A stretch of 64,000 nucleotides of DNA from positions 68,856,783 to 68,920,782 of the forward strand of contig CM046451.1 of the NCBI GenBank assembly GCA_025506515.1. The letters run 5' to 3'. A program made the position numbers and the translations under genes. Of this stretch, positions 1-12,114 are shown one piece after another (the first letter of the stretch is position 1; every line of letters begins with the position of its first letter). The DNA is from Flaveria trinervia. Its lineage: Eukaryota > Streptophyta > Magnoliopsida > Asterales > Asteraceae. A model generated the notes under the pieces. It saw only the letters and a program-made list of their open reading frames with translations. It did no database searches and was not told the DNA's origin.

Positions 1-73
1 TTGTTGCCTCCCTCATTGATCGAGAGAACAGGTAGAACCATTCTACCCATCCCTGCCTCACCTGTTTTGAGCA

Positions 74-663
74 TTACGTGAAGCTCACAATGCTCTTGTC
101 CCATCCATTCATATTGTAATTCATTATAAACGTCTCAAACCTTTTAGATAGGCCATTAAGGATCAAATTTGTGGCCAACTCCTTTGAGATGGGGCAGTTA
201 AGCCTCTCGAGGCGATCATCATGGCTTTTCATGTTAAGAACATAAGATGATACCGATTGGGTTTCTTCCATGTGACACGCATGAAGCGCTCGAACTATTT
301 TGAAGCGCTCTACCCTAGCTTGTTGACAGAACATTTCCTTCGACTTGGTAATCATGTCATATGCCCCATGATGCTCCAAGTCCTTTTGGAGTTCAGGAAT
401 CATAGTTCCCAACAAGAGGCAGGAAACCTGGATGGAATCCTCAGTATACTTACCCAATCGTTATAGGCCTCAACATCCTCGGGGTCGGGTTGCTCAGGAA
501 TGGGATGGTTAAGGACATAGGCCTTTTTCTCTTGCTTACGAACAATTATAAAGTTTCAAAACCAGTCTATAAGATTATTATGGTTAAGATGATCCCTTTC
601 TAAGATGGTTCTCAGCGATAGGGTATGGACGGTTAGGGTGGTAGCATTATTGTTTGCGGCCAT
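74..663 (-). pseudogene. gag: Copia gag, frameshifted, 5' part (element F)
   Basis: N-terminal part of a copia Gag (UBN2/retrotran_gag type), the capsid-like protein that packages element RNA. The start is taken at the ATG on 663-661 because element E begins its Gag the same way at 57316. The frame is open only in pieces: the first about 190 bases read in one frame and the conserved core reads in another (74-457). The core carries ELQKDLEHHGAYDMI and QARVERFKIVRALHAC, matching E residue by residue. Stops and the frame change make it non-functional. Confidence 0.8.
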
Positions 664-2102
664 TTCTACAAAATTTACAAAGTTCATATTAGTATTCTAA
701 AAAAGTACATTTTAATCATTAATACCCTTTTCATGTCTCATAGACAATTAATAATTAAAATCTAGAATCCAATGTTACATTTAAATGATGGTTAGGTGAT
801 CTTTATCCCATTATTTAAATTAACAAGATAGTCAACATTTGACAATTGCAACCTATTACAACTTCTAGCCTTATGGGATCGGCTAAACATCTTATGTTTA
901 GTTGGCATGTAAAATCTCATCAACACCATTGTACGCCATGCTTCGGTGACCCTATGCACATGGTTTCCAATTGAAGTCGTCCTACTTACACACACATGTG
1001 AGTTTACACATACAAGTTGTTAGGTGACCTTTATCCCACGAATACGTTAAGCCCACCTTAAACACACAAGTTCCCTAAAAGTGGTTAGGTAACCTTTATC
1101 CACAAATAGTTCCCAAGTGATTCGAGTTTCGTGTATAAGGATAGTGTAAAACTTGTTTCCAAGGGATTTTAGTTTTCATTAATTCTAGTTTTGGAAACTC
1201 TATGTACCTTGTATTTGCATGCTTTCAAATACATGGTACCCTATGATTCTCTTTTTAGTAAAACCCCCTTTTCGTAAAATCATTGATCCTTTTAATAACC
1301 ATTTATTAGTCACTTATTGATTAGGAACCATAAATTTTCAGCTTGTTTTGTTTGTTAATTACTTTGTTATGCACATCCAAATATCAAACAACCATCATAT
1401 AACGAGCAACCAAACACGCATCAGGATACAATCACAAATGCATAACCATAGCCACTATGTTCACAACACTTGTTTGCCATCACAAGTGTTGTCATTTGGT
1501 ATTTCCTATGTGTTAATCATAACACAAAAGATCGGATCTCCAAAGACCCCTACTTGAAGTTGCATCCAAACGCTTCAAGTCCTTCTCTTTGTGCCTTCCC
1601 TTTGTGCTTTCATCTTGTGCATCTTCTTTTACAAAATTTATATCCTAATACAATTTTTCTAATAAAAGAAAATACACCTAATCTATTTATTACATCACCA
1701 TTGAATTAATAAATAAATCACATCCAAATACAAGCACAAAAGAATTATATTACAACCCATTATGAATGAAATCAACCAAAACCAAACATTCATCCAACAA
1801 CCAAAGCAACACAAGGTCAAGGCTAGGTTATGCACTAATATGAACAACATTCAAGAACCAAAAAAAATCCCCATTTAACCCTAAATTTGCAGCCAACATA
1901 AACCAAGAATTTAGGGTTTTTGGCCAAACAAAATATAATCAACCATTTGCATCTTTCTTTCATGGTTTAATCATAAGCATCGAAGATATAACCTTGAAAG
2001 ATTGGGGATTCATCATATCATCACAAAACAGCCCCTATTAGGTTGTTAAAGTCCCATAAAACCAATTTACAAGGACAAAAGAAGCTAGTCATCCACATAT
2101 CC
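664..2102 (-). other. Untranslated leader of element F
   Basis: About 1.4 kb between primer site and gag with no believable coding region. It holds three copies (near 789-810, 1018-1039, 1081-1103) of a repeat whose sense-strand form is close to GATAAAGGTCACCTAACCA. Element E has three copies in its own leader, so the repeat belongs to the family. An AG microsatellite and short open frames near 2404-2589 lie beyond this region, inside the LTR. Confidence 0.7.
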
Positions 2103-2116
2103 GGCTCTATATGCCA
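2103..2116 (-). promoter_or_regulatory. Primer-binding site, element F
   Basis: On the minus strand this reads TGGCATATAGAGCC, immediately after the LTR end. It is a degraded form of the initiator-tRNA-Met primer site (TGGTATCAGAGC) that starts minus-strand DNA synthesis. Element E has the related TGGCATCAAGAGCC at the same place. Confidence 0.65.
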
Positions 2117-3029
2117 TGTTAGGTTTGTTGGACACATTATCAAGTAGTTTAACCATTTAAACATGAAAACGCAGCAGAATCATAACTTAATAATATGTTT
2201 TAGGAAATGAAATTTAAAGCATATTACATAGCAATGGCAAACCCAAGAATATAGATCAAATATATGTGAATCAACTAGCTATCAAGAAATAAAAACAACC
2301 AAAACATCACCCATGAAGCTACCTTTCAAGAGCTACTGAAATCGGAAGTTTTGATGAAGTTGATGATGTTCTTGAACGACCAAAACACCAAGGAGAGGTG
2401 TCCTCAAGCTTCCATACCCAAAAGCATCAAGCAAAGATCTTTCTTGCTAGGATTTCTACACCAAAAACAAAGAAGAAGCTGTTGAAAACCTCTTTTCAGC
2501 CGTGAGACTCTACAAGTGTGAAGTGTGTTCTTGTTCTTCTTGGTCTTTTGCATGTAAGAGAGAGAGAGAGAGAGATGAAGTGTGTGCAACTAGTTAACCA
2601 AGTGTATTGTTTCAAGACACCAAAGACCCACACCCCTAAAAACGGCAGCCGAAATTAGCCTTATAATTGTGGTTTCCCCCCAAATTTTGTTTTCATTTAT
2701 TTGTTAACTAGTTATTCAATTGGTTATGTAATTAACCTTTTAATTATATAACTTATACACACTTTTATTATTTGATGTTATTTAACCAACTTAAGCAACA
2801 TTACAAATAATACCCTTGAACAAAATATCCTTATAAGTTGTTCCATGTCATATGCAATTTATTTAGAAAACCCACTTTTCTAAATTGGTGTAATTATTTA
2901 TTTGCATGATCATATCATCAATTAAATATATATTGGTGTTTGCTAAGCTTGTTATTAGGTATGACCCGACTGGGATCATAACGTACTAACCACATCAATA
3001 TTCTATGTGTCTTGGGCATAAAGAATCCA
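2117..3029 (-). repeat. 5' LTR of element F
   Basis: About 913 bp LTR, minus strand. In its own sense it starts TGGATTCTTTATGCCC and ends CTAACA next to the primer site. The first about 80 bases align with the start of the E LTR, including GATGTGG and a GGGTCATACC-like block. A GA/CT microsatellite lies near 2562-2576, as in the E LTR. It is clearly diverged from E, so F is an older or different subfamily copy. Confidence 0.8.
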
Positions 3030-3035
3030 ACACAA

Positions 3036-4554
3036 CTATTAGGATGCATAGGCTATAACCTATCATCATTGCATAAACATGCAATCCAACCCTGAGTAAG
3101 AAGCATCTGAATAGACCATCAAATCTTGGCTTCCTTCGGGTAATGATAAAACAGGAGCTTGAGTCAACCTTTCCTTTAACTCCTCAAAAGCACTCTCTTG
3201 AGCTTGACCCCATACAAACTTCACCTTCTTGCGGGTGGTATCTTTGCAGTCTTCTATTACATCACCCTACACAATGGAGAAGCTATCTTATAGAAGTCTT
3301 GAGTGAATCTCTTATAATATCCCGCCAACCCCAAGAAACTACAAATCTCTGATGCATCTTTGCTGTCTTTCATTGCATCACCGCTTCCACCTTTGTCGGG
3401 TCTACCACAAGCCCCTTGGGATTCACTACATGACCCAAGAACTAAACTTCGCGCAACGAGAACATGCATTGTTGAACTTGGCATACACCTTGTCCATTCT
3501 CAACGTCTCTAGCACCTCTCAAATGTAACCGGCATGCTCCGCCTCGCTCTTCAAATAAATCAGGATATCATCAATAATCACAATCACTGATTTGTCCAAC
3601 ATCAGCCGACACACTCGATTCATCAAGTCCATAAAAGCAGCTCGCGCGTTGGTGAGACCAAAAGATATAACGAGGAAGTCGTAGTGTCCATAGCGCGTAC
3701 GGAAAGTTGTTTTAGGAAAATCTTGCTCCTTCACCTTTAACTGATGGAAACCAGATCGAAGGTCAATTCTTGAGAACCAACTAGCACCTTCGAGATGATC
3801 AAACAAGTCATCAATTCTCGGTAATGGGTACCGATTCTTCACCCTCAACTTATTCAGCTCATGGTAGTCGATGCACATCTTCAAACTACCATCCTTCCTC
3901 TTCACGAATAAGACCGCAACACCCCAAGGTGAGATACTCGGTCTAGTGAACCCCTTATCAGGCAAATTTTGTAGTTGCTCCATCAATTCTTTCATCTTGG
4001 TCAAGGCCAACCGATACGGCGCCCTAGCAATAGGTTGGGCACCTGGTATCAAGTCAATCTGGGACTTGATCTCACGGTCTAGTGGCACACATGGTAAGTC
4101 TTCTGTAAACACGTTATGGAGTTGACGTATCCACATCCTTTACGTAAGCGAAGTAGGCACTACATCGACACCTTATGCACTTTCCTGCCACCGCCATCTA
4201 AATCACCTTCGGAATCGTAGTGACTCAATCACCATAGATCGTCACCGAACTCCCATTAGGCGCTGTCAGTTGAATCATCTTCTTACGACATATGATATTC
4301 ACCTCGTAGTCCGCCAACCAATCCATTCCTAGGACTACGTCAAACCCGCCTAAGGTCATTATGAATGGTCTTAGAGGAAACTTATGACCTTCTAGTTCTA
4401 TATCACAACCTTCTATCAAATCAAAAATCCTGGTAGACTTACCTATGGAAGTTTCTACATCGAAGGGCTCATCAATACTTCTACTACTAACAAGAAACTT
4501 AGCACAAAATACACCATAAATAAAACTCTTACTAGCACCTAAATCAAATGACAT
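3036..4554 (-). pseudogene. pol: Gypsy pol: protease, RT, start of RNase H (element H)
   Basis: Copies element RNA into DNA. Domains in minus-strand order: an aspartic protease-like segment (4225-4554; FDLGAS in place of the usual D-S-G type site, then GGFDVVLGMDWLADY), and reverse transcriptase (3519-4136) with GFTRPSISPWGVAVLFVKRK, a YHELNKL block and the catalytic IIDDILIY near 3556-3575. The RNase H start is at 3257-3484 (FLGLAGYYKRFTQDF). Frame changes separate the pieces and the C-terminal half is missing. The RT segment itself is open for 205 residues, unusually well kept for this region. Confidence 0.85.
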
Positions 4555-5901
4555 AGAAACAAGAGTTGGTTTACAAGAAACGTACCTAACATGAAATCAG
4601 GGTCCATCTTAGCCTTCTCCAGAGTCATCATGAAAGCTCTGGCACTCGCCTTCTGCCCCTCAGTCCTGGTCATCTTCTTCCTTTCAGAACTCTCAGCCCT
4701 TGGCTTCTTGCATTCCCAACTCATGTGGCCCTCTCCACCATAGATAAAACACCTCGCCACCTTTCACTCTCTTGCCATATGGCTAGGCTTCCCATACTTG
4801 AAGCAGACATTCAATCCCCACCTATTCACCCCAGTGTGTTCCTTCCCGCACTTGCCATACCTCTTTGACCCTGCACCGGATAGACCACATGCCGTTCATC
4901 CACCCGCGTATTGTTGTTGTTTTCCGAGGCACCACCCCATCCAAACCTCTTTCCATTCTAGTTCAGTCACCACCACCTTTCTTGCTCATCTGACCCACCA
5001 CCACTTCCCTCTTGTCATACAGATGTCCCGCCAGATTGACCACTGACCTATACATACATAGCTCACAGATGATCATATGCCTATGATTATCTGCCGACAA
5101 GCCCTGAATATACCTCTTGATCTTTCGCAACAGAGGTGTCACCTTATCCAGCACCAACCATGCCATCTTGTTGAATTTGGTAGTGTATTGCTTATGCGTC
5201 ATGGTTCATGCCACTAGCTGCAGGAACTCTCTCTCAACCTTGTCGAGCTCCATGTAAGGATAAAACTCCTCAATCACCATTTTCTTCAAATCACTTCACC
5301 TAATCCTCCCAATCACCCTACTACCCTCAACCTAGACAATATTGTCCCAACAACATAGGGTAGTGTCCATAAATGAGTGAGTGACAAACTTCACCTTTTG
5401 ATCTTCATGACACTCACTGATATCAAGGACAACCTCCATTTCTCTTACCCACCGGTGAGCAGCAGAAGTAGTGCCATTGCCATTAAAAGTCGGGGGCTTG
5501 CATCTCTAAAATGCCCCATAGTTATAGCCTTGACCCGCCTGAGGCAAAAGCTCTTCTTCTTCTTCCTTATCAGTATAAACAACCGTCTTAGTCTCCTGTT
5601 GCTCCCTTTCTCCCGAGGACGGTTCCTATCTTTCCTTTCCCCTTATCGTACAGGCTTTATCACTTCAGTCACCATAGACGGTAAGATCGTTTACATGACT
5701 TGGTGAACCACCTCCACCACTACTTCCTTCACTGGGTCCCTCTAGTTAGAACTCTCGTCACCCACCCTCCGGATGAGGGGTCCCGGGCTCTTCATGACCC
5801 ACCTCTTCATCTCTAGGCCTTCCTCCTATGACCCGTGGCCCAGCTCCACATCCACCATGACCTCCACCTTGATAACCCTTTGAAGATCTACCACCGGCCA
5901 T
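4539..5901 (-). pseudogene. gag: Gypsy gag with zinc knuckle (element H)
   Basis: Degraded Gag of element H. The start at 5901 (MAGGRSSKGYQGGGHGG) matches the glycine/arginine-rich N-terminus of the D Gag at 53627. A middle piece at 4963-5202 contains the YTTKFNKMAWLVLDK region typical of plant gypsy capsid domains. A CCHC knuckle near 4700-4755 reads CFIYGGEGHMSWEC, with the second cysteine replaced by tyrosine. Several stops and frame shifts run through it. Confidence 0.75.
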
Positions 5902-6077
5902 CCTCTAACACGCTATAAGATCTAAACACTAACACACTATAAGATCCAAACACTAACACGACCATCCTTTAACACGCTTGGAACATAGCTACTCGGACTG
6001 GCGTCCATTCCTTTGCCCCATTCTCAGTGTATGTTTAGGTTCCCTAAAAAATATTTACCCGCTTCACTTAAACTTTG

Positions 6078-6089
6078 GCTCTGATACCA
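6078..6089 (-). promoter_or_regulatory. Primer-binding site, element H
   Basis: Minus strand reads TGGTATCAGAGC, a perfect initiator-tRNA-Met primer site, three bases from the LTR end at 6093. The leader between it and gag (5902-6077) has no coding content. Confidence 0.85.
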
Positions 6090-6092
6090 ACT

Positions 6093-6216
6093 TGTAAGGC
6101 TCCATTCCCGGAATGCTTAAAACTCGTTAATCATTTCATATAAAACAATTACTTGATTATCATTACAATTTCCATCGTTCATCACTACTAATCCAGTGCA
6201 TATAGTAAAACAAAAC
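6093..6216 (-). repeat. Gypsy LTR stump of element H
   Basis: Starts TGTAAGGCTCCATTCCCGG, the LTR edge also seen at 6634, 19950 and 53985. Only about 124 bp remain before unrelated copia sequence takes over. Confidence 0.75.
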
Positions 6217-6306
6217 ATATTGAAATTAGATACCATTTTCTTAGAGATTGTGCAAAAAAGGGGTCAATCAAGTTAGTCAAAGTGGATACAACAAATCAGC
6301 TTGCTG
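6217..6306 (+). pseudogene. pol: Copia RNase H C-terminal fragment
   Basis: An open stretch of 29 codons then a stop encodes RYHFLRDC followed by IKLVKVDTTNQLADI. This is the conserved end of copia RNase H (the HF(I/L)R and KVDT...LADI motifs). The protein normally continues FTKPL, but here the frame ends at once. It is the last trace of a plus-strand copia element unrelated to its gypsy neighbours. Confidence 0.8.
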
Positions 6307-6633
6307 ATATTCATTAAAACCTTTGATTCAGTTAGATTTAATTTTCTAATTGAGTCTTTGGTTATGATTGTCTTAGATTTATCATCATTAACAAAGAAAA
6401 TCATGAGTCTATCCTTTTATGTAGTCATAAGTAACATCCAAAAACATCCATAAAAACATACAAAATGATTTCTTTATTTAATGTGTCTTTTTCACACTGC
6501 ATGACATATATTTGGGAAATCATAGTACACTATGTCTTTCCTACTTGCCTAAGTATTTGAATTTTACTACAGACCAATCAGGTATGTTTTGATATGTGTG
6601 TAGGTTCAGCTTGAGTGGACGATATACTAAGTT
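6307..6633 (+). other. 3' flank of the copia RNase H fragment
   Basis: AT-rich noncoding sequence after the RNase H tail, plausibly the 3' untranslated region or LTR of that lost element. I see no LTR terminus, repeat or gene in it. Confidence 0.4.
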
Positions 6634-7608
6634 CTAAGGCCATGTTCCCAGAACGCTTACACTTGGTTAATCATTGCACATAAAACATAAAATTTACATT
6701 TACAATTACTAAAACATTTATGCATAATAATTTAAAACCATTTCATATAATTATAATTGTTCTTGCCAAATAATACATCATGGTTATGTTATAAAATACC
6801 ATGATTCGCATTCCATCACAAAAACATTATCGTAACATAAAATGAATGTGATCCAAAATTATCCAATTAGCTACCCCGTGCCATCCTCAGCAACATTTAC
6901 CTACCAACTAGAAACATATAAAAGTCAGGGTTGCTGAGTGAGTTCTAGTTTTATAAAATAAAATACTTTTCTTTCGTTTTAAACCCATTCATTACTTCCA
7001 TACGTGATTATACATCATACGTACACATAGATAATAATTCATTATTATCTTTCATCATTGTTCATTATCTTTCATTCATTCATCATCGTACGCCATTGTT
7101 ATCATTCTTTATCTTTCTTACCGTACATTATACAATCATTAACTTCCAATGACATGTACTGTACCCCAAACATTATGCACAATGTTGACCCTTGGGCTTA
7201 GGGAAAGTACATTCATCACTATCATTCATCTTCGTTTCGAACCAATGCCATGTGTTATAACCCCAACATTATGCATGAAGTTGTTACTTGGACTGAGGTC
7301 TATCATAGAGCCCAAACATTATGCACAAAGCTAACTCTAATATCTTGGCAAGTGTTAAGGGTCAATACATATGGTTACTCACAAATATTAGACCCTAGTG
7401 TGCATCCTTCAGGGGTAGCTTAACCCGCACACAGTTAAGCTAACACCCTTCATTGGGTGTGCACCTCCACACATTGCTTGCAAAACTTTTCATTACTTTC
7501 ATTCATTCATTAATTCTTCTATTCATTTATTCTTTACGTTCCTCTTTTCATTATCTTCTTCTTTTCATTACATACTACTTTACGTTTATTGATGTTAATC
7601 ATACCATG
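6634..7608 (-). repeat. Second gypsy LTR fragment (D/H family)
   Basis: Begins CTAAGGCCATGTTCCCAG, a mutated form of the family's LTR edge, and then follows the D LTR order: CATATAAAAGTCAG, GCTGAGTGAGTT, ATTATGCACAA-type internal repeats (7160-7330), and CTTTTCATTATCTTC. It stops at 7608, where element A begins, so A probably inserted into it. The remainder of this LTR is not found on the other side of A. Confidence 0.75.
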
Positions 7609-7812
7609 TGTTAAGATCAGTGATCTACGTTTGATTGATTAGAGAGTATAGCAGCGGAATTCTAACAATGAATTAGCCAATTCAAAAGAACAAAGAGATA
7701 TTCAATGTAGGAACAAAAACGGTTATAGACAGAGAGAATTCTGCAAATATATTTCATTCAATATTCGCTTTCGTGGTAACGAAATGTCACAATTATAATT
7801 AGGTCAACACCT

Positions 7813-7822
7813 CTTATATAAG
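7813..7822 (-). promoter_or_regulatory. TATA box in the A LTR
   Basis: CTTATATAAG on the minus strand, directly downstream (leftward) of the motif array, where a copia LTR promoter is expected. Strong match to plant TATA boxes. Confidence 0.6.
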
Positions 7823-7849
7823 AGATGTGACGTCTGCTGATGTCACTTG

Positions 7850-8470
7850 ATAGTGACATCTAACAGAATTTATCACAAACTACTGATAGTTAACTCAACT
7901 ACTGAAGATGTCAAACAGCTGACATCTTCTTACAAAATGCTAAGTGTTAACTATTATACAACTACTGAAAAGAACTACTGAAACTATAACAACTGAAGAA
8001 CTTACTCTTCAGTTGTTTTACAAATACTGAAACAAATAAAACTACTGAAAGGTAAACCATCACAACAACTGAAAATGCTTCTTCAACTGTTGTAACACTC
8101 TGATTGCTTCAGTACTTGTACTTGAGCTTCAGCTGTTGTCATCAGCTGATGTCTTCAGTCTTTATACTTCAGCTGTTTACTTCAGTACTTAGTCTTCACT
8201 TGTTGAAGTCTTCAGCACTTTAGAACTTCAGCTGTTGTACTCAGTACTTTAGTCTTTAGCTGTTGAAGTCTTCAGCACTTTAAAACTTCAGCTGTTGTAC
8301 TTCAGTACTTTAGTCTTCAGCTGTTGAAGTCTTCAACACTTTAGACTTCAGCTGTTTATTTTCAGCACTTTAGAACTTCAGCTGTTGTACTTAGTACTTT
8401 CAATCTTCAGCTGCTGCAGTCTTCAGACTTTGTTAAATAGCTGATCAAGTCTTCAGCAGTTGTTGTGATG
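7850..8470 (-). repeat. Short-palindrome array in the A LTR
   Basis: About 600 bp of irregularly spaced, degenerate motifs: CAGCTG, CTTCAGTACTTT, AACTACTGAA and their complements, many forming imperfect palindromes. Spacing is not constant, so this is not a simple tandem repeat. The same motif vocabulary recurs at 12115-12645 ahead of the accessory gene. Confidence 0.8.
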
Positions 8471-8525
8471 TCTGTGGGACTTAGAGGTTTTTCTGATCAG
8501 GCTCATTGGTTCTTTTGGTCCAACA

Positions 8526-8545
8526 AACTCCCCTTGAACCAATGC
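8526..8545 (-). promoter_or_regulatory. Polypurine tract, element A
   Basis: Minus strand TTCAAGGGGAGTT abuts the LTR start. This purine run primes plus-strand DNA synthesis. It confirms the element's orientation and the LTR edge at 8525. Confidence 0.75.
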
Positions 8546-8846
8546 AGCCAAAACTCTAAACTTATTAGAGTTGTCCCACTTATTAGGTAGAAATGTTGGT
8601 CTTTTTGTCTTCTAGATCAGCTCAAAAGTGACCCCTTTTTAAGCACTGGCCAGGAAGAAGTCTCAAAATTTTGTTTAGCAAAGTATGAATGGGAACTCTG
8701 TTTTGGGGAAATTGGACCAGAGTTGTTACCCCATTCATGAGATCTATTTCCCCATGATGAGTCTGTATGACTCTCTTGTGTAGGCCTCAAGGAAGGTGAT
8801 TTGTTCCTCCATGGTTAGCTCTTCAGCACCTCCTTCAAACAATGAT

Positions 8847-11800
8847 TCAGGCCCATAATACAGACAAGTATTTGACCTGTTTCCCATTCTTTAGCTCCAC
8901 AGTTGTTATTATTCTGTAAGAAAACTCATCCGGAAGATTACCCTCTAGGAACAACTGGAGCTCATTTTTCCTGACTTCCTCAAGCCTCTTGTAAACTAAC
9001 CCCTTTTTCACTATTTTGTTTTCCAGCATCTTCTGAGGGGTAGATTAGCTTTATTGGATTTCTTGAAGTCCTCTAGGATTTCCCAGGGTGAAACTACAAA
9101 GACCAGAGAGATTACTTCATCTACGATCTTTTTCACCTGGCCAATGTATCTCTGAGGTATGTTTTTCTTATGAATTCTGTGAGACACCCTGGGATCAGGC
9201 CAAATTCTCACTCTTTCCTTTTGATATTGAAAGGTGTGCTCTAGAGTGTAAAGTCTGAGGGCTTGTTTCTTCATATTTATGATAGAAGATGTGGCTGCAT
9301 AAGCTTTCTCAACTCTCTTCAGCAATTCCTCAACATGCTGTTTATGAAGCTCTTCTTCTTCTAGCTTCACTTTAACCATTTGTCTTTGGAATTCAGGAGT
9401 AATTGCTGAGGAGTGACTTGTGGCCTTAGGCAACTGAATCATAGCTGAGAGTGGCAGCCTATCTTCATCATCTTCTTCATCATCTTCTAGCCTCAATACC
9501 CTTCCTTCTTCTTCAAGGGTATATCATCGGCTATGGGTTTTGAGGGTAAGGGATTGGTTTGGTGGGTTGTGTTTTGGATGGTTTTGGTGTGGGAATGTTG
9601 ACAGGCGGTTCTAGCATTTTTGAGGTGAGGTGGCTTTTGATTGCTTGGCTAGCTCAGTCCTGCTCCTAGCACCCGCTTCATTCAAAGCTTCAATAACAAG
9701 TCCCTTAGTATATGCTTCAGACGAACAGATCTTGGTGGTGATTGCCAAGATACTGTCCCTGGACCAAGCTTTGATTTCGATCATTGATCTTCCAAGATAT
9801 TTTGCAATAAATCTAATCATGATCTCAAGCCTTTCTCTTTCCAACACTTCATAACTTGCCCATCTATTCTGGATTTCTTCAATCTCTAATCGTTGAATCT
9901 CAGAGTCAAGTTTATCGGTGTCATGGCCTTGCCTAAACAGCTGATCAATGATGTTGTCCATTGATCTATTGTGTTCGGCATCAGCCTCTTTTATCAGTAG
10001 CTCCAAGGCTTTCTCTTTTTCCTTCTCTTTATCGGTCTCCACATTCAACTCCAACTCTTTTTCCACTACTATCCCTTCTGTTTCTTTCTCCTTTTCTTTC
10101 TCCTCTGTACTCCTCTTTCTTTTTGCTTTCACTGACTTAATCTCCCCCTTTTTGGTTGCATTGGTTGCAAGGGGTTGATTGCCAGAAAGTTGTTTGCCCA
10201 CAACCTCTCTATCAATGGTTGTATTACTGAGGAAAGCCTCTCATCAATGGCTTTGATCACTATGTCAGTGATTATGGGTGTGATGAGAGGGAGGGAATTT
10301 TGAAGGATAACAACTATTTGCTCAGGAGGGTTCTGTTCCTGAGAAATAGTGCCAGAAGCAGAGGCAGGTGGCTGAGTTGTTGGGAGTGGCTCAGTGTTTG
10401 GGAGACCTTCAGATGAAGGTGCCATCTGTGAGGTGGTAGAGGCAGATGGTCTTTGTTCCTTAGAAGTTTTGGCAAGCAGCTCTTTGAGTCTGCTCACCTC
10501 CTCTTCCAGGATGGTGTTTGGGCGATTACATCGTAAAAGAAGCCCAGATCATCATCAGTATTACTGAATCACTGACCTCCTGATAGGATCAGGATAAACA
10601 TGCACTGAGTGTAGCTCAGTTGTAGCATGTGCCCCTTTGTCTTGGAACTGGGGACTTCCTGCCTCAGGACTTTGTCCTTCATCAGCAGTTGCCTCTGGTA
10701 AGGTCTTAGTAATGGTACCAACTACAACCTGATGATATGCTAAAGAAGGAGAAGTGGCAGCCTCACCAGAAGTTCCAATCTCCATTGCTACACTAGGAGA
10801 AGGAACAGTGTAACCCCTATGCTGTGGGTTCTCAGCCGCACTTTGGTCCTCCCCCTCAATGGTAGAAGTATTCCTAGTTGTAATTGGTATCTGGGGAGGG
10901 GTGAGGAGTGCAACTGAGTCAGCACTTATGCAACAAGTAATGTAGGACTTTGGGGGGCGGTTGCATGTGGTGATTGGGTGGAAGCAGATTGCACCCGGGT
11001 GAATGGTGCGCTTCAATGGTAACCCTCTCAAGGGAGATAGGTTCCAGCAGTGTAGGTTCCCCAATGTTGTTGCAACAGGATCCTGTTGAGAGGATGCCTG
11101 CGGCTGTGGCTGGTTGAGTCAGTGTCACAACTGGGGGGTTAAGACCAATGTGTGGTTCCTGTGTTTGTGGTACAGGGGCATCCTCAGGGGACTCAATCCC
11201 TGAGTAGCCTTTTTTGGCTTTTTGGATTTGGGGGTAGTGGGGACTTTGGTTCTGGAGGTGGTGGCTGTGGGTTCCAACTGCGTGGGTTTTCGCAGCCTGC
11301 AGCCTGTTTCAACGTTTGGTCAGAGTTGTGCCTGGAGTATACTTCAGGCAATACAGCCGTTGTAGGGACTCCGAGACCAACAAGTCCCTCAGCCTTTAGC
11401 TGATTCTCTATTATCGCCATAATGAACCGAGGATATAATATCCAGCGTTTAGAAATCGATTTTGAGGCCATGTCCTTAAGTTCTAGAAAATTGATTTCAG
11501 AGAAGTTTAGGTTCTGTTGCTCAAGGATAGAGAATAGTACCTGCTGCCACCTTGTAGACATTTGATCCCAAGAGGAAGTCTTAGGAGCCAAACAGACATT
11601 TACCATGTGAAATATGAGACGTTCAGCATCATGGAAATGTTTCTTCAGTATGGTGGAGGCACTAAGGTTTCCCTGATATCCATGGTGGGCAAAGGATAAA
11701 TCAGTTGTGCCCTTTGGATATCCAGCAGGAAAAGTGGCATATCCAGGTGTAGGGTTTGACGAAGTATATCGGGAGTGATGACCACTTGGTGGTTGTTGAC

Positions 11801-12021
11801 GACCGACTGGAGAGACTCTGTGTTGTTCTCCCCAGTGGTGAGGGTGACGTTCATCCAAAACTGGTTAAGGGATTCGGCATGACGGATTGGATTGAGAAGA
11901 AAGGCCGTTTTGTAGGGTGACTGGACCATAAGATCAATAGCATTATCGAACTTAGCCCAGAATGGCGATTTGGTGAGGTAAGCTACACAGTTGTGTGCGG
12001 TTTGAGCTGCATGGTCGCCAT
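8847..12021 (-). pseudogene. Accessory gene of element A (post-pol)
   Basis: About 3.2 kb of broken coding sequence between pol and the 3' LTR. The start is uncertain: an ATG at 12021 is soon out of frame with the conserved reading. Landmarks in order are HAESLNQFW (about 11855-11885), a VVITPDILRQTL segment, NFSEINF, then ILYPRFIMAIIENQL near 11405-11445. These line up with B/C and G. Then come Pro/Ser/Thr-rich sequence (10129-11064), a Lys/Glu-rich coiled-coil-like stretch (9611-10201) and a charged C-terminal part (9011-9496, 8847-9029). No signal peptide or membrane segment is seen. Function unknown. Confidence 0.65.
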
Positions 12022-12091
12022 TAAAGAGAGAAGTTTTGGAGATATGAACGTTAGGTTTGAAGAAGATGAGGCTCTGAAGGATTAGGTCAGG

Positions 12092-12105
12092 GATATTTAT
12101 AGGGT
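12092..12105 (-). promoter_or_regulatory. Candidate internal TATA box ahead of the A accessory gene
   Basis: Minus strand CCCTATAAATATCC, about 70 bases upstream of the ATG at 12021 and immediately downstream of the palindrome array. This is the same array-then-TATA order as in the A LTR. The conserved accessory frame is open through this TATA without an ATG, so it could instead be coding sequence that happens to look like TATA. Confidence 0.45.
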
Positions 12106-12114
12106 ACGGGTTAG

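Larger units (their letters stand above)
1..3029 (-). mobile_element. Copia element F, 5' half only
   Basis: Minus-strand Ty1-copia retrotransposon running off the left edge of the window. Reading leftward it has a 5' LTR, a tRNA-Met-like primer site, a long leader and the start of gag; protease, integrase and RT lie outside the window. It belongs to the same family as element E at 54936-59869: the LTR termini, leader repeats and gag match. Its right end abuts gypsy coding sequence at 3030, so F appears to have inserted into gypsy element H. The second target-site copy is outside the window. Confidence 0.85.
3030..6216 (-). mobile_element. Gypsy element H, 5' part
   Basis: Minus-strand Ty3-gypsy remnant: LTR stump (6093-6216), primer site, gag, protease, RT and the start of RNase H. 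The integrase and 3' LTR are not present, because the sequence is interrupted at 3030 by the F LTR. It is a relative of element D: the same LTR start, primer site and Gag N-terminus, with alignable RT/RNase H. Both look chromovirus-like (Tekay/Del type), a placement inferred from the RT and from D's chromodomain tail. Confidence 0.85.
7609..8525 (-). repeat. 3' LTR of element A
   Basis: About 917 bp. In its own sense it starts TGTTGGACCAAAAGAACC right after the polypurine tract and ends GATCACTGATCTTAACA. It holds a dense array of CTTCAGCTG/CTTCAGTACTTT-type motifs upstream of a TATA box. Without a second LTR, age cannot be estimated. Confidence 0.8.

Noticed and set aside
7850..8470. Repeat arrays (also 12115-12645, 35095-35400 and the TCGNNCGA clusters) considered as CRISPR or satellite DNA
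   Set aside because: Spacing is irregular, units are degenerate and palindromic, and they lie at fixed places inside plant retrotransposons. CRISPR does not occur in plant nuclear DNA.
9948..10178. Plus-strand Ser/Phe-rich open frame
   Set aside because: Antisense shadow of the Lys/Glu-rich coiled coil of the A accessory gene (AAG/GAG runs).
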